From: Flavobacterium limnophilum
GTDB lineage: Bacteria; Bacteroidota; Bacteroidia; Flavobacteriales; Flavobacteriaceae
Assembly (NCBI RefSeq): GCF_027111315.2
Contig: NZ_CP114289.2
Coordinates: 4,340,001-4,404,000, forward strand
DNA length: 64,000 nt
Direction of reading: 5' to 3'
In this document: positions 8,014 through 15,840 of the stretch, piece by piece
Layout of the letters: every line of letters starts with the position of its first letter
Position numbering within the stretch: the first letter of the stretch is position 1
Translations under genes and position numbers: made by a program
Notes under the pieces: generated by a model
Told to the model about the DNA's origin: nothing
The model's database searches: none
The model's input: the letters and a program-made list of their open reading frames with translations, nothing else

Positions 8014-8796
8014 CTAAAAAACCAAATTATAACCCACGAAAAACAACATCATTGCGATGGCATTTCTAAGCAACAAATCGGGTACTTTTCCGCTCAACAT
8101 ACTTCCAATATAAATTCCGGGAAGCGATCCTATCAATAACTGTCCTAATAGCTCTAAATTCAGATTTCCCATCGAGGCGTGTCCAATTCCTGCCACAAGA
8201 GTCAAAGGAACAGCATGGGCAATTTCGGTACCAACCAGTCTTGGAGTTGGCAACAGCGGGTACAAGAAAAACAAAGTTACCGTTCCCAAAGCACCCGCTC
8301 CAATCGAAGTCAGGGTCACCATGGCTCCCAGCATCACGCCAATGGCTACAGTCAATAAATTCTGGGTTTTACTCTCGCTATGGAACTTGTCGCCTGCATG
8401 TTTTTGAGAAAAGACTAAAAGTTTCTTTTTGAACACAATGGCAATAGAGGTAAAAAGTAACGCCCAACCTAAACTGTGCTTTATGATTGCATTAAGGGCT
8501 GTAACATCTGTTTTGATGCTATGGAGAATCCATAAAGTTAGAAGCGCTGCCGGGATGCTGCCCAAGGAAAGCCAACCAGTAATGACCCAATTAATATTGC
8601 TTTTTTTATTGTGGGCATAAATACCTCCTGTTTTAGTAAAAGCGGCATACAATAAGTCGGTGCCGACAGCTGTGGATGGTGGAATATTGAACCATAATAA
8701 AATAGGAGTCATCAATGAACCGCCTCCAACACCCGTCAATCCAACAATGAAACCTACCACTAAACCCGCAATAACCAACCCTATTTGAAAATCCAT
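8014..8796 (-). CDS. sulfite exporter TauE/SafE family membrane protein
   Basis: An integral membrane protein of 260 residues with seven or eight hydrophobic segments. The TauE/SafE signature GLTGVGGGSLMTP lies near residue 20 and the inverted second-half copy TLTSIGAGALGT near residue 165, reflecting the internal duplication of the family. Members move sulfite, sulfoacetate or related organosulfur anions, and in assimilation clusters may import sulfate. It is divergent from the APS reductase operon and convergent with the Rrf2 gene, so a sulfur-anion role is likely though direction is open. ATG at 8796 is preferred over the upstream TTG at 8814. A -7 box (TATTTTTG on the minus strand, bases 8819-8812) lies just upstream. 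Confidence 0.88.
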   Translation of the reverse strand: MDFQIGLVIAGLVVGFIVGLTGVGGGSLMTPILLWFNIPPSTAVGTDLLYAAFTKTGGIYAHNKKSNINWVITGWLSLGSIPAALLTLWILHSIKTDVTALNAIIKHSLGWALLFTSIAIVFKKKLLVFSQKHAGDKFHSESKTQNLLTVAIGVMLGAMVTLTSIGAGALGTVTLFFLYPLLPTPRLVGTEIAHAVPLTLVAGIGHASMGNLNLELLGQLLIGSLPGIYIGSMLSGKVPDLLLRNAIAMMLFFVGYNLVF

Positions 8797-8838
8797 TTTA
8801 ATTTTTTTCGGCAAAAATAAAACAATTTTATTATAATC

Positions 8839-8853
8839 CTACCAATTCGATAG
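8839..8853. promoter_or_regulatory. putative Rrf2 operator, tauE side
   Basis: CTACC-AATTC-GATAG; read on the minus strand it is CTATC-GAATT-GGTAG, an imperfect dyad. It matches the motif at 9101-9115 in 12 of 15 positions. It covers the likely -33 region of the tauE promoter, a position suited to repression. The regulator is inferred from the neighbouring Rrf2 gene. Confidence 0.5.
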
Positions 8854-8886
8854 ACTTTATGAAATATTTTTTCAAAAAAATAATTT

Positions 8887-9000
8887 GGAGCGAAGCATTA
8901 GGCATTTTCAGCCAAAATCGTTCCCGCCATCCTTCCAAAACTTGCGTCCCGAACGCCGGGTCACAAGGTTTTTCCCTCCTGTCGGGGCTAAAGAGCCGAA
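8887..9000 (+). repeat. dispersed structured repeat, copy 1 (degenerate)
   Basis: Begins GGAGCGAAGCATTAGGCATT, contains TTCCCGCC, a degenerate hairpin (8941-8966, 9 of 11 pairs), then GTCGGGGCTA and AGCCGAA. It shares this layout with 16989-17106 and 62911-62988, while the central stem differs in sequence. Confidence 0.7.
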
Positions 9001-9061
9001 TTTAGGGTCTTTTTGGATTCTGTTTTTAAGTCACTCTTCTCATAAAAATATCAAAAAATAT

Positions 9062-9091
9062 TTTGTCATTTAGAAATAAATAGTACTTTTG
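9062..9091 (+). promoter_or_regulatory. promoter of the cysH-cysD-cysN operon
   Basis: TTTG at 9062-9065, an 18-base gap, then TACTTTTG at 9084-9091. This is a close fit to the Bacteroidota TTTG / TAnnTTTG promoter. Transcription would start near 9098, just before the putative operator at 9101. Confidence 0.75.
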
Positions 9092-9100
9092 CAGACTAAT

Positions 9101-9115
9101 CTACTAAACCGATAG
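9101..9115. promoter_or_regulatory. putative Rrf2 operator, cysH side
   Basis: CTACT-AAACC-GATAG, inside a wider imperfect dyad extending to 9123. It lies at about +3 to +18 of the predicted cysH transcript, where a bound repressor would block initiation. The same motif lies upstream of tauE. Confidence 0.5.
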
Positions 9116-9151
9116 GGTAATAGATTTGAGTAAAAATTTAATTCCGCTTTT

Positions 9152-9181
9152 CTCTCTCCTTTGGAGAGGGTTGGGGTGAGG
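9152..9181 (+). repeat. dispersed C-rich/G-rich hairpin repeat, copy B
   Basis: CTCTCTCC-TTT-GGAGAGGG followed by TTGGGGTGAGG. Same family and orientation as 5066-5097 and 15793-15824. Its 3' end is 15 bases before the cysH start codon. Confidence 0.78.
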
Positions 9182-9196
9182 AAAAACAATAAAAAA

Positions 9197-9898
9197 ATGA
9201 GCACAGCGACAGTAAATACATTAATAGAAAAAACAGCCGGTTTTTCCATCGAGGAAACTTTGGCTTTTTTGGCTAAAGAGTACGAAGAAAAAGTGGTTTT
9301 TTCGACTTCTTTCGGACAAGAAGACCAAGTAATAACGGCTTTAATCGCCAAAAACGATTTGCCAATTACCATTTTCACCTTGGATACAGGGCGTTTATTT
9401 CAAGAAACTTATGATGTTTTTCACAAGACCTTGAAAAAGTATAAAAAAGAAATCAAGGTTTGTTTTCCTGAAGCCGCCGCGGTGGAAAAATTATTGGAAG
9501 CAAAAGGGCCAAACAGTTTTTACGAGTCAGTTGAAAACAGAAAAGAATGTTGTTTCATTCGAAAAGTAGCGCCGTTGACCAAAGCTTTGAAGGGAAATGC
9601 TATCTGGATTACAGGTCTAAGGGCTGAGCAATCAGAGAATAGAAATGATTTAGCGCTTTTTGAATACGATGCGCATTTCGACATTATCAAATTCAATCCA
9701 TTGTTGAAATGGACTTTAGCGGAAGTTCAAAAATACATTGACGATAATAATGTGCCACAAAATGCTTTGCACAAACAAGGATTTGTGAGTATTGGTTGTG
9801 CGCCTTGTACCAGAGCCATTGCTCCGGGCGAAGACATTAGAGCGGGAAGATGGTCTTGGGAATCGAGTCATAAAGAATGTGGTTTGCACCAAAAATAA
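9197..9898 (+). CDS. cysH: assimilatory APS/PAPS reductase (iron-sulfur, APS type)
   Basis: Reduces adenylyl sulfate to sulfite with thioredoxin. The protein has 233 residues from ATG 9197; an upstream in-frame ATG at 9161 lies inside the repeat and is rejected. The adenosine-binding STSFGQEDQV and the CysH-family ESVENRKECC region are present. The pairs Cys-Cys in KECCFIRK and Cys-x2-Cys in GCAPCTRA ligate a 4Fe-4S cluster in APS reductases and are absent from enterobacterial PAPS reductases. The catalytic Cys is in KECGLH at the C-terminus. With no CysC (APS kinase) in the cluster, direct APS reduction is the likely route. Confidence 0.92.
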   Translation: MSTATVNTLIEKTAGFSIEETLAFLAKEYEEKVVFSTSFGQEDQVITALIAKNDLPITIFTLDTGRLFQETYDVFHKTLKKYKKEIKVCFPEAAAVEKLLEAKGPNSFYESVENRKECCFIRKVAPLTKALKGNAIWITGLRAEQSENRNDLALFEYDAHFDIIKFNPLLKWTLAEVQKYIDDNNVPQNALHKQGFVSIGCAPCTRAIAPGEDIRAGRWSWESSHKECGLHQK

Positions 9899-10017
9899 GA
9901 TTTCAGAAAGCAGATTTCAGATTTTAGAATGAAGAAAATAGAATAAATAATAATAGTTTATGAGATTTTAGAGGAGGTTAAACAACTTTAAACTTTTAAA
10001 CTTTTAAACCCAAAAAA

Positions 10018-10917
10018 ATGAGTTCAATATTAAAAACAAATGCTTTAGAAAGCGAAGCGATTTACATATTTAGGGAAGTAATTTCTCAATTTGACAAGCC
10101 CGTGTTGCTTTTTTCTGGAGGAAAAGATTCGATAACATTGGTGCGTTTGGCACAAAAAGCATTCTTTCCTGCAAAGATTCCTTTTCCGTTGTTGCACGTG
10201 GATACAGGACACAACTTTCCGGAAACTATCGAATTCAGAGACCGATTGGTTAAAGAATTAGGTTTAGAATTAATCGTTCGTAATGTACAAGATGCTATCG
10301 ACGAAGGTAAAGTTGTTGAAGAGTCAGGAAAGTATTCAAGCAGAAATAGCTTGCAAACGACTACATTATTAGATGCCATCGAAGAATTTAAATTTGATGC
10401 TTGTATTGGTGGAGCTCGTCGTGATGAAGAAAAAGCAAGAGCGAAAGAACGTATTTTCTCGGTTCGTGATGATTTCGGACAATGGGACGAAAAAAACCAA
10501 CGTCCAGAATTGTTTGATTTATTGAATGGAAAAATCGAAAATGGTCAAAACGTTCGTGTTTTCCCAATTTCGAATTGGACTGAATTAGATGTTTGGAGTT
10601 ATATCGAGCAAGAGCAAATCGAAATTCCATCAATTTACTTTTCGCACAAACGTAAAGTATTCTTGAGAGACGGAATGATTTGGTCACATTCTCCTTTTGT
10701 TTTTCAAGAAGAAGATGAACCAACAGAAGAAAGAGTAGTTCGTTTTAGAACGGTTGGGGATATGAGTTGTACCGCAGCTGTTGATTCTTATGCTGCCACA
10801 ATTACCGAAGTTGTTGGTGAAATCAGACAATCCACCATTTCAGAAAGAGGAGCCAGAATTGATGACAAACGTTCTGAAGCTGCAATGGAAAAAAGAAAAC
10901 AACAAGGATACTTTTAA
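10018..10917 (+). CDS. cysD: sulfate adenylyltransferase subunit 2
   Basis: Catalytic subunit of ATP sulfurylase, which forms APS from sulfate and ATP using energy from GTP hydrolysis by CysN. The 299-residue protein has the PP-loop SGGKDSITL near residue 33, HVDTGHNFPET, the GGARRDEEKARAKER segment and the conserved DVWSYIEQEQIEIPSIYFSH. The length matches the family. It follows cysH after 120 bases of A-rich spacer and precedes cysN by 75 bases, consistent with one operon. It is cytoplasmic. Confidence 0.96.
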   Translation: MSSILKTNALESEAIYIFREVISQFDKPVLLFSGGKDSITLVRLAQKAFFPAKIPFPLLHVDTGHNFPETIEFRDRLVKELGLELIVRNVQDAIDEGKVVEESGKYSSRNSLQTTTLLDAIEEFKFDACIGGARRDEEKARAKERIFSVRDDFGQWDEKNQRPELFDLLNGKIENGQNVRVFPISNWTELDVWSYIEQEQIEIPSIYFSHKRKVFLRDGMIWSHSPFVFQEEDEPTEERVVRFRTVGDMSCTAAVDSYAATITEVVGEIRQSTISERGARIDDKRSEAAMEKRKQQGYF

Positions 10918-10991
10918 TAGTTGATGGTTTTTCGGTTATAGTTTTTCTATAAACCACAAACAAACAACTACAAACAATAAACAAAACAAGA

Positions 10992-12236
10992 ATGGAAGTT
11001 TTAAAAATAGCAACAGCAGGAAGTGTAGATGACGGAAAAAGTACTTTAATCGGAAGATTATTGTATGATACGCAATCCTTGACTACAGATAAATTAGAAG
11101 CAATAGAAAAAAGCAGTAAGCAAAAAGGATACGATTACCTCGATTTTTCGTTGGCCACCGATGGTTTGGTTGCCGAGAGAGAGCAAGGAATCACTATTGA
11201 CGTGGCGCATATTTATTTTTCGACTGCGAAAAAAAGTTACATCATTGCCGACACTCCGGGTCACGTGGAATACACTCGTAACATGGTTACTGGAGCTTCG
11301 ACTTCACAAGTGTCCATCATTTTGATTGATGCTCGTAAAGGAGTGATTGAGCAAACCTACCGTCACTTTTTTATCAATAATTTATTGAGAGTGAAAGACG
11401 TGATTGTGGCTGTAAACAAAATGGATTTAGTTGATTATTCTGAAGAAGTGTACAACAAAATCAAAGCAGATTTTCAAGCATTAAATGCAAAAAGTGCCTA
11501 CAAAGAACAAAACGTAAGTTATATTCCGTTGAGTGCTTTGACAGGAGATAATGTGGTGGAAACATTAGGAAAAATGCCTTGGTACACCGGACAAACTATC
11601 CTTCAACATTTGGAAAATTTAGAATCAAAAGATGTTTACGATAGTGGACAAGCTCGTTTCCCAGTGCAAACTGTAATTCGTCCAAAAACAGAAGAATACC
11701 ACGACTTTAGAGGGTATGCTGGAAAATTATACGGAAACAATATTAAAGTTGGAGATGCGGTAACCGTTCTTCCTTCATTAACTGAATCTACAGTGACTAA
11801 TATTCACTTTTTCGACCAACAATTTGATGAAGCAAGCGTTGGTTCTTCAGTTACTATCGAATTAGCAAATGACATCAATGTGACAAGAGGCGATATGATT
11901 GTAAAATCAAACGAATTGCCTAAAGTAGAAAAAGACATCACCACAACAGTTTGTTGGATGGATAGCAAAAAATTGGTAGCCGGTGCAAAATATTTTGTAC
12001 AACACAATACCAATAGAGTTTTGGCGAAAATTGACAGTGTGAAAAACGTAATCGCAACCGATTATTCAGGAGTTACACCAGCAAGTCAATTGAGCATTAA
12101 CGAAATTGGAGAAGTAACCATCAAATTGAGCAAAGCCATTTATTTTGATGCTTACAATGACAACAAATCAAATGGAGCTTTCATCTTGATTGATGCCGCA
12201 ACCAACACAACAGCAGGAGTTGGATTTATAAAATAG
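10992..12236 (+). CDS. cysN: sulfate adenylyltransferase subunit 1 (GTPase)
   Basis: EF-Tu-like GTPase that drives APS synthesis with CysD. The 414 residues show the G1 loop GSVDDGKST at residues 10-18, the G3 motif DTPGH, and the G4 motif NKMD, followed by two beta-barrel domains. It ends without a fused CysC kinase domain, which fits the APS-reductase route. The gene lies 75 bases after cysD and 63 bases before the sulfite reductase gene. Confidence 0.96.
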   Translation: MEVLKIATAGSVDDGKSTLIGRLLYDTQSLTTDKLEAIEKSSKQKGYDYLDFSLATDGLVAEREQGITIDVAHIYFSTAKKSYIIADTPGHVEYTRNMVTGASTSQVSIILIDARKGVIEQTYRHFFINNLLRVKDVIVAVNKMDLVDYSEEVYNKIKADFQALNAKSAYKEQNVSYIPLSALTGDNVVETLGKMPWYTGQTILQHLENLESKDVYDSGQARFPVQTVIRPKTEEYHDFRGYAGKLYGNNIKVGDAVTVLPSLTESTVTNIHFFDQQFDEASVGSSVTIELANDINVTRGDMIVKSNELPKVEKDITTTVCWMDSKKLVAGAKYFVQHNTNRVLAKIDSVKNVIATDYSGVTPASQLSINEIGEVTIKLSKAIYFDAYNDNKSNGAFILIDAATNTTAGVGFIK

Positions 12237-12299
12237 TTGGTAGTTTGAAGTTCAACAACACAACTATAAACAACAAACTACAAACACAAAACAGTAATT

Positions 12300-14390
12300 A
12301 TGCAAAGTTTTAGAGACGAAATAGAAAATCCGATTGTCCAAAAAGAGATTATCGATTTAGAGAAAAAGATATATTCATTCCGCAACGGACAAATTGATGA
12401 CGAGCGTTTTCGTAGTCTTCGTTTAGCACGTGGTATTTACGGTCAACGTCAAGAAGGCGTTCAAATGATTCGTATCAAATTACCTTACGGAAAAGTAAGC
12501 AGCGAGCAATTAAACCGTATCTGCAAAGTGTCTGAAGAATATTCAACAGGACGTTTGCACATTACCACTCGTCAAGATATCCAAATTCACTTCGTAAGTT
12601 TGGATAGAACGCCAGAACTTTGGGCAGATTTGGCCAAAGACGATATTACTTTGCGTGAAGCTTGTGGAAACACGGTGCGTAACATCACGGCAAGTGAATT
12701 GGCTGGTGTAGATGTTGAGGAGCCTTTCGACGTATCGCCTTATGCACACGGTTTGTTCCAATATTTATTGCGTAACCCAATTTGTCAAGAAATGGGACGT
12801 AAGTTCAAAATATCATTCTCATCTTCGGATAAAGATACGGCTTTGAGTTATTTACACGATTTAGGATTCATTCCAAAAATTGTAAATAGCGAAAAAGGAT
12901 TCAAAATAATGATAGGTGGAGGTTTAGGTTCACAACCACACCACGCCGAATTGCTTTCGGAATTTGTACCCGTAAACCAAATTATTCCAACTGCCGAAGG
13001 GGTGATTAGAGTTTTTGACCGTTACGGTGAAAGAACAAAACGTTTGAAAGCCCGTTTGAAATTCTTGATCAAAGACCTAGGTCGTGACGAGTTTTTACGT
13101 TTGGTTGAAGAAGAGAAAAAAGCCTTGCCTTTCCATTCTTACGAAATAGATACTACCGCTTTTGAAGGGCCAGTTGCAGAGCCATTGTTGGCAGTGCCTT
13201 CAGTAACTATCGATGATGTAGCTGCTTTTGAAGCTTGGAAAAAATCGAATGTGATTTCACAAAAACAAGCCGGTTATGTGGCTATTGGAGTTAAAGTTCC
13301 ATTAGGAGATTTTTATATTGACAAAGCCAGACAATTAGCCGATTTGATTAAAAATTATGGTGCCAATGAATTGCGTTTTTCATTAAGACAAGACATCGTT
13401 ATACGTGATATTAAAGAAGAAAATCTAGCCTTTTTCTACCAAGAATTAGCCAAATTAGATATGGTGACTTTAGGTTACAATACTATTGGCGATATCACGG
13501 CTTGTCCGGGAACCGATACTTGTAATTTAGGTATTGCAAGCAGCACGGGAATCGCAACAGAATTGGAAAGAGTTTTAGCAACGGAATATCCACAATACGC
13601 CAATAATAAAGGAATAACCATCAAAATTAGTGGTTGTATGAATGCTTGTGGACAACACAATATGGCGGAAATTGGTTTCCAAGGAATGTCGATTAATTCA
13701 GGAAAATTGGTTGCTCCAGCACTTCAAGTGTTGTTGGGTGGTGGAAATTTAGAAAACGGTCAAGGAAGATTTGCCGATAAAGTAATCAAAATTCCTAGTC
13801 GTCGTGGACCAGAAGCGTTGCGTTCTATTTTGAATGATTTCGAGGCTAATGCCAACGGACAATCGTTCTTAAACTATTACGATGCCAAAGGAGAAAATTA
13901 TTTTTTCGAATTGTTGAAACCACTTTCAGACATTACAAATCTTACAGAAGCTGATTTTGTGGATTGGGGAAATGCCGACAACTATGTAAAAGCTATTGGA
14001 GTGGGTGAATGTGCCGGTGTTGTTATTGATTTGGTAGCGACTTTACTATTCGAAGCCAAAGACAAATTGACTTTCTCACACGAAGCTTTGCAAGAAGGAA
14101 AATGGTCTGATTCTATTTACTTGACTTATGCAGGATTTGTAAATGGTGCCAAAGCTTTATTGCTTGCCGAAGGTCAAAAAACAAATACACACGCAGGAAT
14201 TATCGATTTATTCGATACGGTTTTTGTTGAAACCAATAAAATTGAGCTAGGTTCTTCTTTTAAAGATTTGGTTTACCAAATCAATAAAAACGAGCCATCC
14301 GAAGCATTTGCAAATAAATTCATTCAAGAAGGTGTTGCCTTTTTTGAAAATATTGAAAACTATAGAGCAAAAGACATCGCTAATGCATAA
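12300..14390 (+). CDS. nitrite/sulfite reductase with C-terminal HEPN-like domain
   Basis: Siroheme enzyme that reduces sulfite to sulfide with six electrons, probably from ferredoxin. Residues 1-560 hold the two ferredoxin-like and catalytic repeats: TGRLHITTRQDIQIHF near residue 82 and LRFSLRQDIVIRD in the second half. The 4Fe-4S/siroheme ligands are Cys402 and Cys408 (CPGTDTC) and Cys446 and Cys450 (CMNAC). The last ~130 residues are extra to the standard enzyme, are largely helical and resemble a HEPN domain (TFSHEALQEGKWSDSIYLTYAGF). The surrounding cysDN and siroheme genes favour sulfite over nitrite as substrate. The next gene overlaps its stop by 8 bases. Confidence 0.9.
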   Translation: MQSFRDEIENPIVQKEIIDLEKKIYSFRNGQIDDERFRSLRLARGIYGQRQEGVQMIRIKLPYGKVSSEQLNRICKVSEEYSTGRLHITTRQDIQIHFVSLDRTPELWADLAKDDITLREACGNTVRNITASELAGVDVEEPFDVSPYAHGLFQYLLRNPICQEMGRKFKISFSSSDKDTALSYLHDLGFIPKIVNSEKGFKIMIGGGLGSQPHHAELLSEFVPVNQIIPTAEGVIRVFDRYGERTKRLKARLKFLIKDLGRDEFLRLVEEEKKALPFHSYEIDTTAFEGPVAEPLLAVPSVTIDDVAAFEAWKKSNVISQKQAGYVAIGVKVPLGDFYIDKARQLADLIKNYGANELRFSLRQDIVIRDIKEENLAFFYQELAKLDMVTLGYNTIGDITACPGTDTCNLGIASSTGIATELERVLATEYPQYANNKGITIKISGCMNACGQHNMAEIGFQGMSINSGKLVAPALQVLLGGGNLENGQGRFADKVIKIPSRRGPEALRSILNDFEANANGQSFLNYYDAKGENYFFELLKPLSDITNLTEADFVDWGNADNYVKAIGVGECAGVVIDLVATLLFEAKDKLTFSHEALQEGKWSDSIYLTYAGFVNGAKALLLAEGQKTNTHAGIIDLFDTVFVETNKIELGSSFKDLVYQINKNEPSEAFANKFIQEGVAFFENIENYRAKDIANA

Positions 14391-15165
14391 TTCAATAAAA
14401 CCAAAAGTAACTTTAGTCGGTGCGGGTCCCGGAGATCCAGACTTGCTTACGCTCAAAGGCGTAAAAGCATTGGCTGAAGCGAATGTGGTTTTATATGATG
14501 CTTTGGCCAATGAGGAAATATTAGAGTACGCCCCGAAAAATTCCGTAAAGATATTTGTCGGAAAAAGAAAGGGCTGTCACGCTTATTCACAAGATCAAAT
14601 CAACCAGTTGATGGTGGACAACGCATTGACTTATGGAAATTTGGTCCGATTAAAAGGAGGCGATCCGTTTATTTTTGGTCGTGGAAGCGAGGAAATAGAA
14701 TTTGTGAAAAGTTTTGGAATTCCAACATTTGTAGTTCCTGGAATTTCATCTTCCATAGCCGTTCCTGCCAATCAAGGAATTTCGTTGACAAAAAGAGGCG
14801 TTTCCGAAAGTTTTTGGGTCATCACAGGAACCACTTCCGACAGGAATTTGTCTAATGATGTTGCCCTAGCTGCAAAATCAACGGCGACAGTGGTGATTTT
14901 GATGGGAATGAGCAAATTGGAACAAATTGTAGCTCTTTTTCAAAACGAATCCAAAGGAGAAACGCCAGTGGCCATTATCCAAAACGGTACAATGTCCAAC
15001 GAGAAAATTGGCATTGGAACCATAGATTCAATTATAGAAGTGGTAAAAGAAAACAATTTGAGTTCGCCAGCCATCATCGTAATTGGAGAAGTTGTTAGAG
15101 AAAGAAACAAGTTGAAAGGATTTTATAAAGAAGTAGCATTCAATAAAGTTTGCGCCAGAGACTAA
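14383..15165 (+). CDS. cobA: uroporphyrinogen-III C-methyltransferase
   Basis: Makes precorrin-2, the first step from uroporphyrinogen III to siroheme, the cofactor of the sulfite reductase upstream. The 260-residue protein has the SAM-binding GAGPGDPDLLTLKG at the start, VVLYDALANEEIL, the RLKGGDPFIFGRG loop and VPGISSSIAVPA, all diagnostic of SUMT. ATG 14383 is chosen because it starts the conserved domain directly; it overlaps the reductase stop by 8 bases, suggesting translational coupling. There is no fused uroporphyrinogen synthase or CysG domain. Confidence 0.94.
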   Translation: MHNSIKPKVTLVGAGPGDPDLLTLKGVKALAEANVVLYDALANEEILEYAPKNSVKIFVGKRKGCHAYSQDQINQLMVDNALTYGNLVRLKGGDPFIFGRGSEEIEFVKSFGIPTFVVPGISSSIAVPANQGISLTKRGVSESFWVITGTTSDRNLSNDVALAAKSTATVVILMGMSKLEQIVALFQNESKGETPVAIIQNGTMSNEKIGIGTIDSIIEVVKENNLSSPAIIVIGEVVRERNKLKGFYKEVAFNKVCARD

Positions 15166-15746
15166 TGGAAAGAAACGAGTTATACCCAATTTTTTTAAAA
15201 CTACATCAAATCAATGTTTTGATTGTGGGTGGAGGAAACGTAGGTTTAGAAAAACTGAGCTTTATGTTGAAATCCAGTCCCAATGCCAATGTTGAGGTTG
15301 TGGCGACAAAGTTCTTGCCTGAATTAGAAGCATTGGCGGAAAAACATCCCTCAGTAAAATTGACTGAGGCTAGGTTCAAGAAAAAAATGTTGAAAAAACG
15401 GCATATGGTTATCGCTTGTACCGATGATTTAGAAGTCAATAAAAGGGTTTATGACCTGTCTCGAAAAAGATACTTGATTTGCAACATAGCCGACACGCCA
15501 CCATTGTGTGACTATTATTTGGGTGGAATCGTAACCAAAGGAAATGTAAAAATTGCTATTTCGACCAATGGAAAATCGCCAACAACGGCCAAACGATTGA
15601 GAGAGTTTTTCGAAGAAGTCATTCCAGAGGATGTCAATAAAATGGTCGAAAACTTGAACGAATATCGAAAAACGCTCAAAGGAAATTTCGAGGAAAAAGT
15701 GCAACGAATGAACGAAATCACTGAAGCCTTGAAAAACAAAGAATAA
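15165..15746 (+). CDS. precorrin-2 dehydrogenase / sirohydrochlorin ferrochelatase
   Basis: Completes siroheme synthesis by oxidising precorrin-2 with NAD and inserting iron, as in Met8p or the N-terminal half of CysG. The 193-residue protein has the Rossmann motif VLIVGGGNVGLEK near residue 20, VIACTDDLEVNKRV, and NIADTPPLCDYYLGG followed by ISTNGKSPTTAKRLREFFE. The start ATG 15165 shares a base with the stop of the upstream methyltransferase (TAATG), so the two are probably made together. Alternative upstream ATG 15150 adds only five residues. Confidence 0.9.
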   Translation: MERNELYPIFLKLHQINVLIVGGGNVGLEKLSFMLKSSPNANVEVVATKFLPELEALAEKHPSVKLTEARFKKKMLKKRHMVIACTDDLEVNKRVYDLSRKRYLICNIADTPPLCDYYLGGIVTKGNVKIAISTNGKSPTTAKRLREFFEEVIPEDVNKMVENLNEYRKTLKGNFEEKVQRMNEITEALKNKE

Positions 15747-15792
15747 ACAGAATACATATAAACCAAAAACAACAAACGCAACTCTATCTCGG

Positions 15793-15824
15793 CTCCCCCT
15801 CCTTTGGAGGGGGCTGGGGGGAGG
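15793..15824 (+). repeat. dispersed C-rich/G-rich hairpin repeat, copy C
   Basis: CTCCCCCTCC-TTT-GGAGGGGG then CTGGGGGGAGG, the best-preserved stem of the four copies. Its 3' end is 16 bases before the start codon of the flavoprotein gene at 15841. Confidence 0.8.
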
Positions 15825-15840
15825 ACAAAAATTAAACAAA

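Noticed and set aside
9161..9196. Upstream ATG for cysH
   Set aside because: It would translate the G-rich repeat (ERVGVRKNN); family members start near the ATG at 9197.
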